Positions 31,168 to 43,569 of a stretch of 61,459 nucleotides of DNA are shown here, one piece after another. Source of the stretch: Carex sylvatica (lineage: Eukaryota > Streptophyta > Magnoliopsida > Poales > Cyperaceae); contig CAXKVR010000218.1 of assembly GCA_964058845.1 (NCBI GenBank), positions 1-61,459 on the forward strand, written 5' to 3'. The notes beneath the pieces were generated by a model. The model had not been told where the DNA came from, made no database searches, and saw only the letters and a program-made list of their open reading frames with translations. How positions within the stretch are numbered: the stretch's first letter is position 1; every line of letters starts with the position of its first letter. The position numbers and the translations under genes are program-made.

Positions 31168-32956
31168 CAGGGTAGACCAGGATTTTTGCTAGGGAGGGAC
31201 AGGAATCGGATTAAAATATCTTATCGGATTAAAACCTATTAGCTTATCGGGTCGATTCAATACTTTAAAATCTAATTTTTTGAAATTCACTAAAATGAGA
31301 TTTAAATTTATTGAAAAATAAAATCCATAAAAATGTTATACATGTTAAATCAAGAATTTTGATATGAAGAACATGAAAAACCTCCAAACAGTTAATTTTA
31401 TATGGATTTTACAAGATTTAACGCACATTTGGGTGCAACTTGGATGTGTTAGATGGCAATTCGACCAATGGGGCCCACTGTCATAGAGTCACTATTTAAA
31501 TTAATTTGAAATCCTCATTTAATGTGACCACTTCATTTTGGTTACACCCATACCACATAGACCGAAACATGAAAACATGAAAAAGTCATGGGCTCACCAT
31601 AAATCAAGCATATCTAAAAATTAAAATAAAACAAGAAGCATTCTATTGGATCAATGACACGTGGGACCCCTTGTAAGATTCTTCTCTCTCCTTTATTATA
31701 TGAAAATTAATCTAAAGAAGACGATTTTTAGAACTACAAAATTCAAGACAGAGATAAAATCTCATGGCTTATTCTCACTAGCAATTAGAGGTGCTATCGG
31801 TCAGGTCGGGTCCGAATACTATTATATTTGGACCCGTACCCTAAAAGTGTTTGGGTCCTAATTTTGATCCATATACTTATTTGTTTCAAATTGGGTCAGG
31901 TCCGGATCCGGATACCTATCTACCCGTAGATATTTCGAGTCCAATCTTTCAGTTCCGGATAGATAGATACCCATAACTTATTTGTGGATTATCCAGTCCG
32001 GTCCGGATACGGAGCGGATATATTCACAGCTCTCAAACATTTAAGAAATTATTTATATTTAAATATATTTAAAAAATTTGGATTATTGAGTAGTATTTTT
32101 AGAATTTGATTGTTGATTGTTGGGAGTACTCATGGTGTAACGAAAAATATTTAAAAGTTTTTAATTTTTTGTTAATAACTTTTAAATTCAGGAGTCCAAA
32201 GAGAGATAACTTTTGAAAATTAAAATATTGAAGAAGAAATATAATTTTTAGAAAGTAAAATATTGAAGATGAGAGATATTTTTAGAAAGTAAAATATTGA
32301 TTGACAAAGAGATCAAAGAAATTATATTTTCAGATATTTGATTTCAATGAGATTTATTGCGAATGACATGTTAATGAGAACAATAAATTTCTATGATTAT
32401 GTAGAGGATATACAAGATAAATATTGAAGGATATATTCAGAGTAATAAATTTTATTCAAAAAATTAATATGCAAAATATGATTATTGACGTGACATTTGT
32501 TGATTTAATTATATTTTTTTTTGTATTTTCATAGTTATTAATATATATTTTATCGAGTGTTTATACGGGTATCGGGTCGGATTCGGTTATGGGTCGGATA
32601 ACTAAATCAAACTCATATTCTATCCATTACAATATCGATTCTGGTTCGGATTCGAATCGGATATTAAATTATTAATTTTGTAACCGTATTCATAATTTAA
32701 CCGGTTGTATTTCTTAAATCATACCCTATCCAAATTAACTGGGTATCGGGTTGGTTTCGGATCGGATTCAGATAATCAGGTAAAAGTAGCATCTCTACTA
32801 GCAATCAAGAGAGAAAGAACTTGATCCATTTTTCTCTTGAGAGAGACAACTTAATTTTCAGAGAGCAAAACTGAAATCAACTTATTTTTTCACTACTTTC
32901 GAAAATCCAGAGGAGAGCAGCTGTCCTCCCTCCGGACTACACTGGGTCTGCCCCTG
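31168..32956. mobile_element. hAT-like non-autonomous DNA transposon (contains a nested element)
   Basis: Begins CAGGGTAGACC and ends GGTCTGCCCCTG, with extended imperfect inverted ends (AGGGAGGGACAG near 31190 answers CTGTCCTCCCT near 32922). Flanks GGTTCAAT (31160-31167) and AGTTCAAT (32957-32964) match in 7 of 8 bases, the size expected for hAT. No transposase frame. Nearly 60% of its length is the nested element at 31786-32796. Confidence 0.78.
31786..32796. mobile_element. Nested small transposon rich in GGGTCGGAT-type words
   Basis: Flanked by ACTAGCAAT on both sides (31777-31785 and 32797-32805). Ends AGAGGTGCTA and TAGCATCTCT are inverted with one mismatch. The 9-base (or 8-base) duplication fits Mutator-like or hAT-like insertion. 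Both subterminal regions are packed with GGGTCGG / TCCGGAT words; the AT-rich middle has no ORF. Confidence 0.75.
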
Positions 32957-33180
32957 AGTTCAATACCAACTTTACTGTTTATGCTAACAGGCAATCCAAT
33001 TCATATTGATACATACCCTTGCACAAAAGATCCTAGTCTCGAGCAGCTTTTTTTTTTTTTTTTGGCACAATGATGTACAAGTATTTGAAGCAGGTTCAGA
33101 GTTTTTGACACCTTTAATCTGAGTTGTGATGTCTAGGAATCTTTGATCAATTTAAAACATGGCTTCAATAATCCTTATTG

Positions 33181-33392
33181 GTAACAAATCTGCTGCGATC
33201 CGAATTGGACGAACAGTATCCTGAAATTTCTGCTTTTCCAAATTTAATTGTCGATTTATTTTGAGACGCATACATAGAAAAACTCGCTGTTTGGAGATGC
33301 ATGCACATAAAAAGTTGAACAGTTAGATTTGGAAAAATATAAATTTCAGGATACTGTTCATAAAATTCAGATCGCAGCAAATTTCATTCCGT
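33181..33392. mobile_element. 212-bp MITE inside the last katanin-like exon
   Basis: Flanked by the exact 8-bp duplication CCTTATTG (33173-33180 and 33393-33400). Long inverted ends contain GCTGCGATC, then GAACAGTATCCTGAAATTT and TTTTCCAAAT. The 8-bp duplication points to a hAT-type MITE. Taking it out with one duplication rejoins the coding frame FNKDY. Confidence 0.88.
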
Positions 33393-33514
33393 CCTTATTG
33401 AACTTTTCATAGCAGTGCGCATGTAGATGAGCTGACGGGCTCGTATTTCTAAGAGCAAGTTGGACATCTTCTGGAGTTACTATGTCTAACTTCTGGTAAT
33501 TCTGTCACAGTATC

Positions 33515-34018
33515 TGTTAAACTTAATAAATTATGAAGTGTTTTGTAATTAAAAACACAAGAAATTCAGAATTCGTAAATTTAAAATAAAATAGCAAAGG
33601 AATTTAAATTTTATAGTTTTGAATTGAAGACATCTTTAGGCAGAAGCGTTAGTACTGATCTTCAACAGTTTTTCTCAAATCTTATGATGGGAGACCTTAG
33701 GCATTTTCTTTACTTCTCTCTTTCAAAATTGGACAAACTATTCTAGAAAGATATCCCTCAAAATCAATAAGTCTTAAAACGTTTCTTAATGTGATTCTTT
33801 AAAATAAGTGGATGAAATTTTTTTTTTCTGGAATTAGATACGTTTCTGTACATAGAAGATGTCTTTTTATATTATCTAAGGCAACCTTTGGGACCAGTAC
33901 ATTTATTAATAGCAATCTGAATTTTTCCATCAAAAATTATGATGCCTTTTCGTTAATTTCTTTAAATGAAATTGGTGCACAGTAATAACATAGGCCACAT
34001 AATAAAATAAAACTAACA
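33515..34018 (-). repeat. 3' LTR of the intronic Copia element (504 bp)
   Basis: Aligns along its whole length with 40876-41385. The minus strand just before it reads CCAAGTAGGAGAA, a short polypurine tract. Confidence 0.94.
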
Positions 34019-34357
34019 TTCTCCTACTTGGCCGTAATGTTATAACATAATAAAATACACATTCAAAATTGGCCAATATAATTTTCATTAGTCGTAAACC
34101 TGTTCAGTTAGAAATACCAAACCAAACTAATGTAATCAGAATAATAAATATCGTTATTTGATCCCCATTAATTATAGCATTGGTACTCTTTCCAACAATG
34201 GTTAATAATCTTCATTCGATCCTCATAAGAAATTTGCTTAGATTAAATAAAATTATGCGCATCATAATTAGCAAATTTATAAATTCAAAGTCAATAGATA
34301 ATTAAAGACTTAATACATAACATAATATATATATATATATAGTTTACAACACCAATA
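34019..34357 (-). other. Untranslated stretch before the 3' LTR
   Basis: AT-rich, with an (AT)n run at about 34325-34340. No coding signal. Confidence 0.5.
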
Positions 34358-34798
34358 TCATAATACATTAACTAAACCTATGCCGGCAACATGCTCTTTG
34401 TAAATAGTGGGTGGAAGCGCTTTTGTTAGAGAATCCGCTAACATAGCTCTTGTATTAATATGTTGTATCATAATAGTACCATCTTTGTCTCTAACAACAA
34501 GATATTTGATCTCAATCCACTTGCTTGATTTGTTATTCTTAGAGAAGAAAACAACAACCTCATTATCACAAAATAAGGTGAGTGGCCTCGTAATACTGTC
34601 AATTACTTGAAGTCCTGGTATAAAATTCTTTAACCAAACCGCTTGACCAGTAGCATGATAATACGTCACAAATTCTGCTTGAATAGTGGAAGATGCCCTT
34701 AAAGACTGCTTAGCACTTTTCCATGAAATTAGTCCCCCCAGCAAGCATAAATATGTAACCTGATATGGATTTCTTACTGTCGACACATCCAGAAAAAT
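34358..34798 (-). pseudogene. Copia RNase H, C-terminal part
   Basis: Reads VTYLCLLGGLISWKSAKQS, LRASSTIQAEFVTYYHATGQ, LFCDNEVVVFFSKNN and INTRAMLADSLTKALPPTIY. These are the RNase H core and the conserved tail of Copia pol. The frame is open for 142 codons. Its upstream half lies beyond the solo LTR, beginning at 35871. Confidence 0.9.
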
Positions 34799-35866
34799 TG
34801 TTGCACCAGAAATGTATAGTACAAAGTTTCAGTACAGCAAACTGTACCTTTTAACCTTAAATACACTTTCAGTTCAGATTGCAAGTATACAATCCTACCG
34901 TGTAGTATATTATCGGGTATCGATCCACAGGGAATATGGACAATTACTAGGTTTAGACTTTATTAATTAATTTTAAAAAATAATAAAAATAAAAAGAAGT
35001 AAGTGCAATAAAAGTAGAATTGGGGGGTTTGTTTGTTATAACTTCCTAAGGTTTGGGTTCAATACCCGAGAAGAGGAGGTTTAAAACAATAAAAGTAAAA
35101 AAGAAAAGTAAAATAGAATCTTGGTTGCTTTCAAGAATTGGGAAGATCTAGGGGCATTTGGTATACAATTCCTTGTTAATTATATCTATTCGGTATTGTT
35201 TAAATTCATGTATGATTTGATGAGGTTTATAACCTAATATGTCATTAAGGGTCACTTTCGTGAATTAATTACGTGCCTAAGTAATTCGGACTTCACAGTT
35301 ACGTCATTCATCCTAGCTACCTAGACCATAAGCTCTTGTTAGCCTATTTCAACTAATTATTGATACAAGTATTTTGGTGGGTTGGGTTAATTTTCCTCGA
35401 GTTTTAGAGTTGTCACCATCCTAAAGGGATATTTAACAATCACGTTCACACAAAATACATATCAATTCAATCAATCTAGGTGTCCTAATTAGGGATTGAC
35501 TTCATAGTTACGTCCTTCACCAAGTCTATAATCCTAATTTTTCCTGTGTGACCAGAGTGCGGCTGCATCGATATCCGTGCATATGCACGGATTTTGATGA
35601 ATAGCTTATTATACCTTTTTAAAATTGGCGCGTGTCCAGAAATCCATCTAAGTACTTAGTACGTCCGTATCAAAAATCGTGCGTCTGCACTGGGTATTTT
35701 TCTTCGTTTTTCTTCATTTTTCTTCGTTTCCTGCAAATTAAAACCAAACAAATGCAGTAACTTGATTCTAGGTGTATTCTATTCTCTTTATATTCAAAAT
35801 ACAAGATATTTGGTATTATTTCATGATGAAAACTATATCAAATATGTATATAATTTATGCTTATCA
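34799..35866 (-). mobile_element. Solo LTR (1,068 bp), same family as 8484-10334, in Copia RNase H
   Basis: On the minus strand it starts TGATAAGCATAAATT and ends CTGGTGCAACA, as in the copy at 8484-10334. Flanking duplication AAAAT (34794-34798 and 35867-35871) is exact. Compared with the longer copy it lacks about 0.9 kb, including the TATA box, between the equivalents of about 8790 and 9700. It keeps GTATCGATCCACAGGGAAT near its 3' end. No ORF. Confidence 0.9.
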
Positions 35867-37042
35867 AAAATCTGAATCAGAATAACCAATAACTTCAAGA
35901 TTATTTGATCTCTTGTAAGTAAGCATATAATCTTTTGTCCCTTGCAAATAGTGTAAAACTTTCTTGGCAGCTTTCCAATGTTCCATTCCTGGATCAGTTT
36001 GATATCGGCCAAGCATACCAATTGCAAATGCAATATCAGGACGTGTACAAACTTGAGCATACATTAGACTCCTTACTACCGAAGTATAAGGAATTCGCTT
36101 CATTTGAGCACGTTCTATTTCATTTTTAGGACATTGAAACTTGTTGAATTTGTCACCCTTAACAATATGAGCAACACTAGGGGAGAAATTGTGCATGTTA
36201 TATCTTTTAAGCACTTTCTCAATATATTTTTTTGGGATAAACCTAAGATCCCACGAGGCCGATCTTGGTAAATTTCAATTCCTATAACATAAGAGGCACC
36301 AAGATCCTTCATTTCAAACTGAGTTGATAGAAAATGTTTTGTCTTGTATAACATGTCTAAATCACTACTTGCCAATAAAATATCATTCACATACAAAACG
36401 AGAAAGATAAATTTACTCTCACTAATCTTGAGGTATATGCATTGATCTATAGTATTTTTTTTTAATTCAAATTCGGTTATGACCTCATCAAATTTGAGAT
36501 ATCACTGTCGTGAAGCTTGTTTTAATCCATATATTGAATGTTTTAACCAACATGCCATATGCTCTTTGTCTTCCACAACAAACCCTTCAGGTTGTTTCAT
36601 AAAAATTTCTTCATGCAAGTTACCATTGAGTTTTTACGTCCATTTGATGTAGTTCTAAATCATAATGAGCTACAAGGGCTAAAAATAATTCTTAATGAAT
36701 CTTTATTTGAGACAGGAGAAAATATATTATCAAAATGTACAAACCCTTTAGCAACTAGTCTGGCCTTAAATCTTTCAATGTTATCTTTGGAGTCAGTTTT
36801 AGTTTTATAGACCCATTTACAGCCTACAGGTTTAACTCCGACAGGTAACTCAACAAGATCCCAAACTTCATTAATTTTCATAGATTTCATCTCATCATTC
36901 ATGACTTTTAACCATTGAGATGATTTATCACTCATAATAGCTTGCTTGAATGAGATAGGATCATCACCATTACCTATATCACAACCCTCCTCAGTAAGAT
37001 ATACGATATAATCATCAGGTATGGAAGATCTTCTCTCTCTTT
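35867..37042 (-). pseudogene. Copia reverse transcriptase and RNase H start
   Basis: From high to low coordinates: WLKVMNDEMKSMKINEVWDL and CKWVYKTKTD (36660-36935), SIYGLKQAS near 36520, YVNDILLASSDLD starting at 36396, MKDLGASYVIGIEIYQD, RIPYTSVVRSLMYAQVCTRP and GYSDSDF by 35866. The catalytic YVDD is YVND, so a metal-binding Asp is lost. Frameshifts occur near 36220 and 36600. The reading just before the solo LTR at 37043 is KRERRSSIPDDYIVYL. Confidence 0.9.
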
Positions 37043-38147
37043 TGTTATACTAAGTGCACCTCTAAATAGCTCAAAAACAAAAAAATAAATGCAATTGAAA
37101 GTTAATAGATGAGTTTAGAGAAATTTGACACACGAGATGTTAACGGAGTTTGGCAAAATAAAGGCATACGTCTCCGGGGCTTTGCAACCTCTTTTAGGTG
37201 TGTCTTTTTATTACTCAATACGAAAGAATTACAACTTATGAACCGTTGAACCCTTACAATCCAAGCGGGAAGTCAACCGGCCAACTCAAAGAGATGAGAA
37301 CAAGGTCTTTAAGTTTAAGCTACTCAAGAAAAACACTCAATGGATCACTCTAACCTAATCTAACTCAAGATTAGTGAAGTGGATTTGAGGTTGTTTGAGG
37401 AATTTTAAAGTTTTAAGCTCTCACAACAATGGAGTAACTAAAGCTCTCATAAAATCATTTTTTAAAAGATTAGGGTCGGCTATGATAAGTGGGGAAGAGA
37501 CCCCACTGCTCTATTTATAGAGACAACTTTAGAAAGAACTATTTGACTTAAAACGTTACCAACATTTTAGTTCAAAATGTGATTTAGGATTTTGATTTTT
37601 TGATGCTTCAGATAAATAATTACAACGATTGTATAACGTTTATGTACCATTTTGCACTGTAAAATCTTGATCAAGAAACATGAATTTTTGAAGCTTGATT
37701 TAATTAAATCGTTGTAACGATTGACAAACGTTACCAATGTTTGTGATTAAATTTGAATTTGATGCAGCTGTAATACAGCATCTCTGACATTCCTAAAATG
37801 GTATAACATTTTATAAGCGTTACAACGTTTTAAGTTTCTTCTGACTTTGATCAAGCTGTTACTTCAGCGTTTCTGACAGGCTAAAAATGTTACAATATTT
37901 TATAAACGTTACCAACGTTTGTTCTCTGTTTAAACAACCTCAAGCTTACTTTATCAAGATTATGATTTTATAATTTGTATTCTTGATAAGTGTCTTCATG
38001 ATTTCTTCAGTTCAAGTATTCCATATTGCAATTCCATTTGACTTGACCCTGCATATCTTTCAAAAATAGAAGAAATCATAAAATTTAATAATTGTATGTT
38101 TTTGCAAATTAGTCAAATAGACGAAAAAGATTATTGCTAGAACAACA
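37043..38147 (-). mobile_element. Second solo LTR (1,105 bp) of a different family in the intronic Copia
   Basis: Plus-strand ends TGTTATAC and AGAACAACA, flanked by the exact duplication TCTTT (37038-37042 and 38148-38152). It splits the RT/integrase linker between RSQR and KRERRSS. The minus strand has a TATA box within CTCTATAAATAGAG (near 37510), which suggests minus orientation. Upstream of it (37540-37925) are three to four diverged units of about 100 bp with paired AACGTT-type words. No ORF of note. Confidence 0.85.
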
Positions 38148-39100
38148 TCTTTGTGATCTACATAAGGGTTCTTGTGACAGCATAGGAGCTTCATCATTAG
38201 GAACATCATGAACATGAGTTTCTTCATTAGCCTCTTGAACAAGAGGTATAGAATTTGTAACCTCTTGAATTATCGGAATTGGAATATAATACCAATTTTC
38301 TTCGAGGTTTACTATTCTAGTTACATTACTCCCACTTATGTTGCCATCTTCAAAAAATACAGCATGTCTCATCTCAACTATTCTAGTGGTATGCGACGGG
38401 CAATAAAATATGAAACCTTTGGATCTCTCTGGATAACTAATAAAATAACAACTAACGATTTTGGAATCAAGTTTCTTTAGTTACGGATTATAGACTTTTG
38501 CTTCAGCAGGACATCCCCACACACGAAGTATCCTAATTGCGAATTTTTGCCAGTCCACAGTTCATAAGGTGTTTTTGGAACAGATTTACTAGGAACCCGA
38601 TTTAGAATATGTTTGACTGTTTTTAAAGCTTCTGCCCACAAAAAATCTGGCAATGTGGTATTGCATATCATACTTCGTACCATATCTATTAGTGTATGAT
38701 TGCGTCTTTCAGCAACTCCATTCTGTCGAGGATCTCCTGGCATAGAGTACTGATGAACAATACTATTTTCTGAAGAAATAAAGCAAACGGGCCTGGACTT
38801 TGACCAAGGTCGGTGTGTCTACCATAATATTCATCGCCTCTATCTGATCGCACCACTTTAATTTTAAGGTTATGTTGATTTTCAACTTCAGCCTTAAAAA
38901 TCTTGAATTTATCTAGTGCTTCAGATTTTTCATTAATCAGATACACATAACCATAGCGAGAATAATCGTCAATGAAAGTAATAAATGATTTATGCTCGTT
39001 AATACCCGGAGTAGGAAAATGACCAAATATATCAGTATGAATAATTTCTAATAGTCCCCCACTTCGAGTGGCTCTTTTCTTATTTTCCTTGACAAATTTT
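38148..39100 (-). pseudogene. Copia integrase and linker, degenerate
   Basis: 38477-38743 reads [39 protein letters not shown] and [13 protein letters not shown]; 38689-38946 contains [14 protein letters not shown] (catalytic Asp). 38153-38372 is the linker to RT, ending in RSQR. Frame changes near 38700-38760 and a stop near 38490 break it. Confidence 0.88.
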
Positions 39101-39730
39101 CCTTTAATGCTGGGAGAATCTCATTTCTAATGCCGGGAGAATTTCATTTCTAATGAGATGCATTCTATCTCTTGAAATATGACCCAACCTGCGATGCCAT
39201 AATTTGAAAGAATTTCCAACATCACAATTTCTCTTGACTCCACATTTATGATTAACACTAGTAATATTCATAGATAACAGAGATTCACAAAAGGAAGAAT
39301 CCAAATATAATTTATATAAATTATCACATAATAATCCATAACCAACAAACTTAGAGTTATGATATAGTTTCACCTCATTATTTTCAAACTGAAACATAAA
39401 ATCACATGCATCAAGTTTAGAAACAGAAGCCAAATACTATTTAGTAGTGAAGATATTATTTGCATCATCCTTCTCAGGAATACCTCCTCTTATAGTAGTT
39501 GTAATATTACTTTTCATAATCATGAGAGACATGCGGTTTGACCGCTCCCATTTTGCAAAATTATTCTTTTCATCATTAGTACTAGTCGCTATAATAGTAG
39601 GTTTGTCCATTCGTAATGCCTGGTCAATATCCAGAACACCAAGACAAATCTCAATTTTCTCTTTCCAAGTGAAAAAATTAGTTCTGTTCAATGATACTAT
39701 TCCAGATATTTGAGCATGAACATTATTCAA
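39101..39730 (-). pseudogene. Copia gag N-terminus fused by deletion to pre-integrase
   Basis: 39437-39730 encodes the start of gag (MNNVHAQISGIVSLNRTNFF then WKEKIEICLGVLDIDQALR, the usual capsid N-terminal motif). One stop later, 39104-39433 continues as FKLWHRRLGHISRDRMH, the pre-integrase. The rest of gag, the zinc knuckle and the protease are missing, so a deletion junction lies near 39430. The initiating ATG at 39728-39730 is the likely original start. Confidence 0.85.
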
Positions 39731-40858
39731 TGCTGCATTAGATTCAGAAAAATGAAATGCTTATTATTATCAACTATAAAACCACAAATAGCAAAATAAC
39801 ATTAAATCAACTGTATATATAGGGACTAACAGTAATTATACTGAAATAAATAATAAAACGCCAAATTATATTTCAGTTCTATCATAACAGTTGTTGCCTA
39901 AAATTCAATTTATATCACCGTTGGGCAGAAATAAATTGAATTGTTAAAATAAAGAAATTAATTTAATAAATCATAATGGCAATTAAAGTTGATAAAATTA
40001 ACCTTCATAATTTATTAAATGTAAAAATGTAATTTCATCAAAATTAATTTGATCATCGTTGGGCAGAAATAAATTAAAACAAATAAATTCATTTAATAAA
40101 TCATAATGACAATTAAAGTTGGTAAAATTACCGTTCATAATTTATTAAATGTGAAAACATAATTGTGACTTAAATCAAAAAAATTATTTTAATAAAATAG
40201 CAGTTACAATTTAAAGTTGATAAAAATTAATAACAACTAATTATTAAAAAATAAAAATAAAATAACATTATATGATTTAAATTATTTATATGAAAAAATA
40301 TACAATAAACTTCCATTGGACCGATTATTATATACGAATTCATATAAAACCATAGAAGTATAAAAAAAATTACAATTCATGAAACATATATACATATTGT
40401 CTTTTGTACACATACAATCCCATGTGACCCACATAACATATACTCCTCATGATTCAATACAATGTTTGTATAGAAGTTATGTCCTTACCACTTAGTAACC
40501 ATGCAATCAAGGTTTGGCCCAAATTGCAAAAATGCTTGGTTATGATCTAGTTTGGATCGAAATTTCATACATATTTAGTTGTATTAGATCCACCATATCA
40601 AAAAAGGAGTGTGCATGTGATCCATGACATGATGCCTATTGGTTAAAGGTCTCCAACATATTGCATCTCCAAATGACATTCATCAACATATATGTGCATA
40701 CATAATAGATAAAAAAATTCTCATTTAAAATTTTTGTCCAAATATCATAAGAAAATATTTATACATAAAATTAATTGAATCTATATATCTCTTATACGAA
40801 CCATTGAAAATTAATTTCGTAAAAAAAATATATATATTGCATCTTATATGAATTTACG
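39731..40858 (-). repeat. Long leader of the intronic Copia with tandem repeats
   Basis: Unusually long AT-rich leader between the primer site and gag. Two copies of a unit of about 140 bp, each with CGTTGGGCAGAAATAAATT and TTTAATAAATCATAATG-CAAT, start near 39912 and 40053, with a diverged third part to about 40260. No ORF. Confidence 0.75.
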
Positions 40859-40873
40859 ATTGCTCTGATACCA
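40859..40873 (-). other. Primer-binding site for initiator tRNA-Met
   Basis: The minus strand reads TGGTATCAGAGCAATC, two bases inside the 5' LTR. Confidence 0.93.
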
Positions 40874-40875
40874 AA

Positions 40876-41385
40876 TGTTAAACTTAATAAATCATGAAGT
40901 GTTATGCAATTAAAAATACAAGAAATCCAGAATCCGTAAATTCAAAATAAAATAGCAAAGGAATTTAAATCTTACAGTTCTGAATTAAAGACATCTTTAG
41001 GCGGAAGCGTTAGTACTAATCTTCAACGATTTTTCTCAAATCTTATGATGGAGACCTTAGGCATTTTCTTTACTTCTCTCTTTCAAAATTGGACGAAACT
41101 ATTCCAGAAAGAGATCCCTCAAAATCAGTAAGTCTTAAAACGTTTCTTAATGGGATCCCTTAAAATAAGTGGGTGAAAAAAAATATTTCTGGAATTGGAT
41201 ACGTTTCTGTACAGAGAAGATGTCTTTTTATATTATTTGAGGCAACCTTTGGGACCAGTACATTTATTAATATTAATAGCAATCTAAATTTTTCCATAAA
41301 AAATTATGATGCATTTTCGTTAATTTCTTTAAATGAAATTGGTGCACAGTAATAACATAGGCCACATAATAAAATAAAACTAACA
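40876..41385 (-). repeat. 5' LTR of the intronic Copia element (510 bp)
   Basis: Pairs with 33515-34018; differences are scattered substitutions and a few short indels. The target duplication GTATC follows at 41386. Confidence 0.95.
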
Positions 41386-41390
41386 GTATC

Positions 41391-41880
41391 AACTATCAAG
41401 TTAGCCAATTGAATGGCAATTCTGAAAACTGTACATGACCATTATTAATAAGAATGTACAATATACCAAAATTCATCTAGATGTCTACCAAGCAAAACAA
41501 AATATAAATTAAATATTGCTGAAATTACTACTGCCAGATACTGATGATGATGATGAGCAGGAAAACATATACCAGTACATGAATACTACTGCTACTGAAA
41601 TCTGAAATAAAAAGACATAGCCTTAGAAATAAAATAGTTAAATAAACAAATGAAGACGTATTGGACAACAATGAACAAGAAATCATTTTGGATCATACCA
41701 GATGATATTGGTACTGGACTCCAATTCTGAAACAATTTTCTTGCACCCTAGGCTCATTGACTACTCCATATACAGTATAGAATGAACCAAACATGTAACC
41801 TACACAGGCACAGTTATGATCCTGTATTGGATTGGCACAAACCAGAATCTGATATGAGAAATGTGTATGACCACACTAAC
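41391..41880 (-). other. Intron part of the katanin-like pseudogene
   Basis: The donor GAGGACG/GTTAGTG at 41880 begins it. It continues, beyond the Copia element, to the acceptor CTGTGACAG at 33502. No other gene is seen. Confidence 0.7.
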
Positions 41881-42062
41881 CGTCCTCAGTAACATGCTCT
41901 CCTCTGCTTTCAAGGGTGTGCATCAACCGTCTCAAGGGCTGCATGGCGGCTTCTTACAAACTAGGCGGATGTCAGAACCAGAGTAGCCTTCTGGTCTCTC
42001 AAGTAAAAGATCATAGGGGATCTCAAACTTGCCAGGATTGGCTCTGGTAATGGCACAAGAAT
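41881..42062 (-). pseudogene. Katanin-like exon encoding the lid region
   Basis: Encodes ILVPLPEP, then in another frame PYDLLLERPEGYSGSDIRLV, and in a third AAMQPLRRLMHTLESRGEHV. The frame changes show a small deletion and a one-base loss. Bounded by good splice signals on both sides. It joins in frame to the last exon across the intron (TED then ELPEV). Confidence 0.85.
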
Positions 42063-42344
42063 CTTACCAAAACAGAACATGAATTAAGGAGACTGTTTAA
42101 CAAACAAAATTAAAAAAAAAAATGTATATATATATATATATATATCTCTAAAAAGTGTCATATGATAGTGAGTCTATTTTCAACAAAAAATATCAAATAT
42201 TAGTTCAAGTAGTATTATGATGTAGTCCTTGAACAAAGATAAAAAGACCACAATTCAAAACCTTCCACGAGTTAGCAGATATAATAGATCATGCAAATAT
42301 ACCTTTTGCATGTTTAGAACAAATAAAAAGATTAATTATAATCA

Positions 42345-42491
<147 letters not shown>

Positions 42492-42677
42492 TCAAGTTTA
42501 TAGCTGAGATAGAGATGATACACTACAAGATAATTTTTAGACGAGAAAGAAAGCAATTATGGTGCTTAATAAAAATAGTACTATTTATACTCAAATCCCA
42601 GAATAAAACCACGATTCCAACAAACAACATCCAATCTACATAAAGACTATATTCTAAAAGGGGAAGTTTGTGCGTAC

Positions 42678-43308
<631 letters not shown>

Positions 43309-43569
43309 TGTTTACTCTACTGTCAATTCACAAGCGCATGAATCTATCGTATAGTATAGATTGGGGTGTCGATCCGCAGGGATGGTGTATTAAGAAATCT
43401 AAGATGTAAACTAACGTCTAGGTTATCGGTTCTTTTAAGTTGGTTGATTGTGTTTTGCTTGGTTGATTGCTTGTTGCTCGGCTGTAATGTTGGATTACAA
43501 CAGAGGAGTAATAGTAGATTAAGTGTTTTGAAGTTGAGCTTCTAGGGAATCAAACATTCTATCATTCAA
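43309..43569 (-). repeat. LTR-like end leading into the satellite
   Basis: Plus strand starts TGTTTACTCTAC and soon contains GTATAGATTGGGGTGTCGAT followed by CCGCAGGGA. The solo LTR at 34799-35866 has the equivalent GTATCGATCCACAGGGA in the same orientation near its own end, so this is probably the 3' end of a minus-strand LTR of a related Gypsy family. The other end is not found; it changes into the 81-bp repeat near 43570. Confidence 0.5.

Larger units (their letters stand above)
33515..41385 (-). mobile_element. Ty1/Copia retrotransposon in the last intron of the katanin-like gene
   Basis: LTRs at 33515-34018 (3') and 40876-41385 (5'), both TGTTAAACTT...AACTAACA. Target duplication GTATC at 33510-33514 and 41386-41390. 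Primer site on the minus strand at 40873 and below (TGGTATCAGAGC). Same strand as the host gene. The core has the gag N-terminus, then a deletion to pre-integrase, integrase, RT and RNase H, and is interrupted by two solo LTRs (34799-35866 and 37043-38147). Confidence 0.95.

Noticed and set aside
40260..40860. A separate element between the Copia leader repeats and primer site
   Set aside because: No ends or duplications found; the primer site and LTR follow directly, so it is leader.
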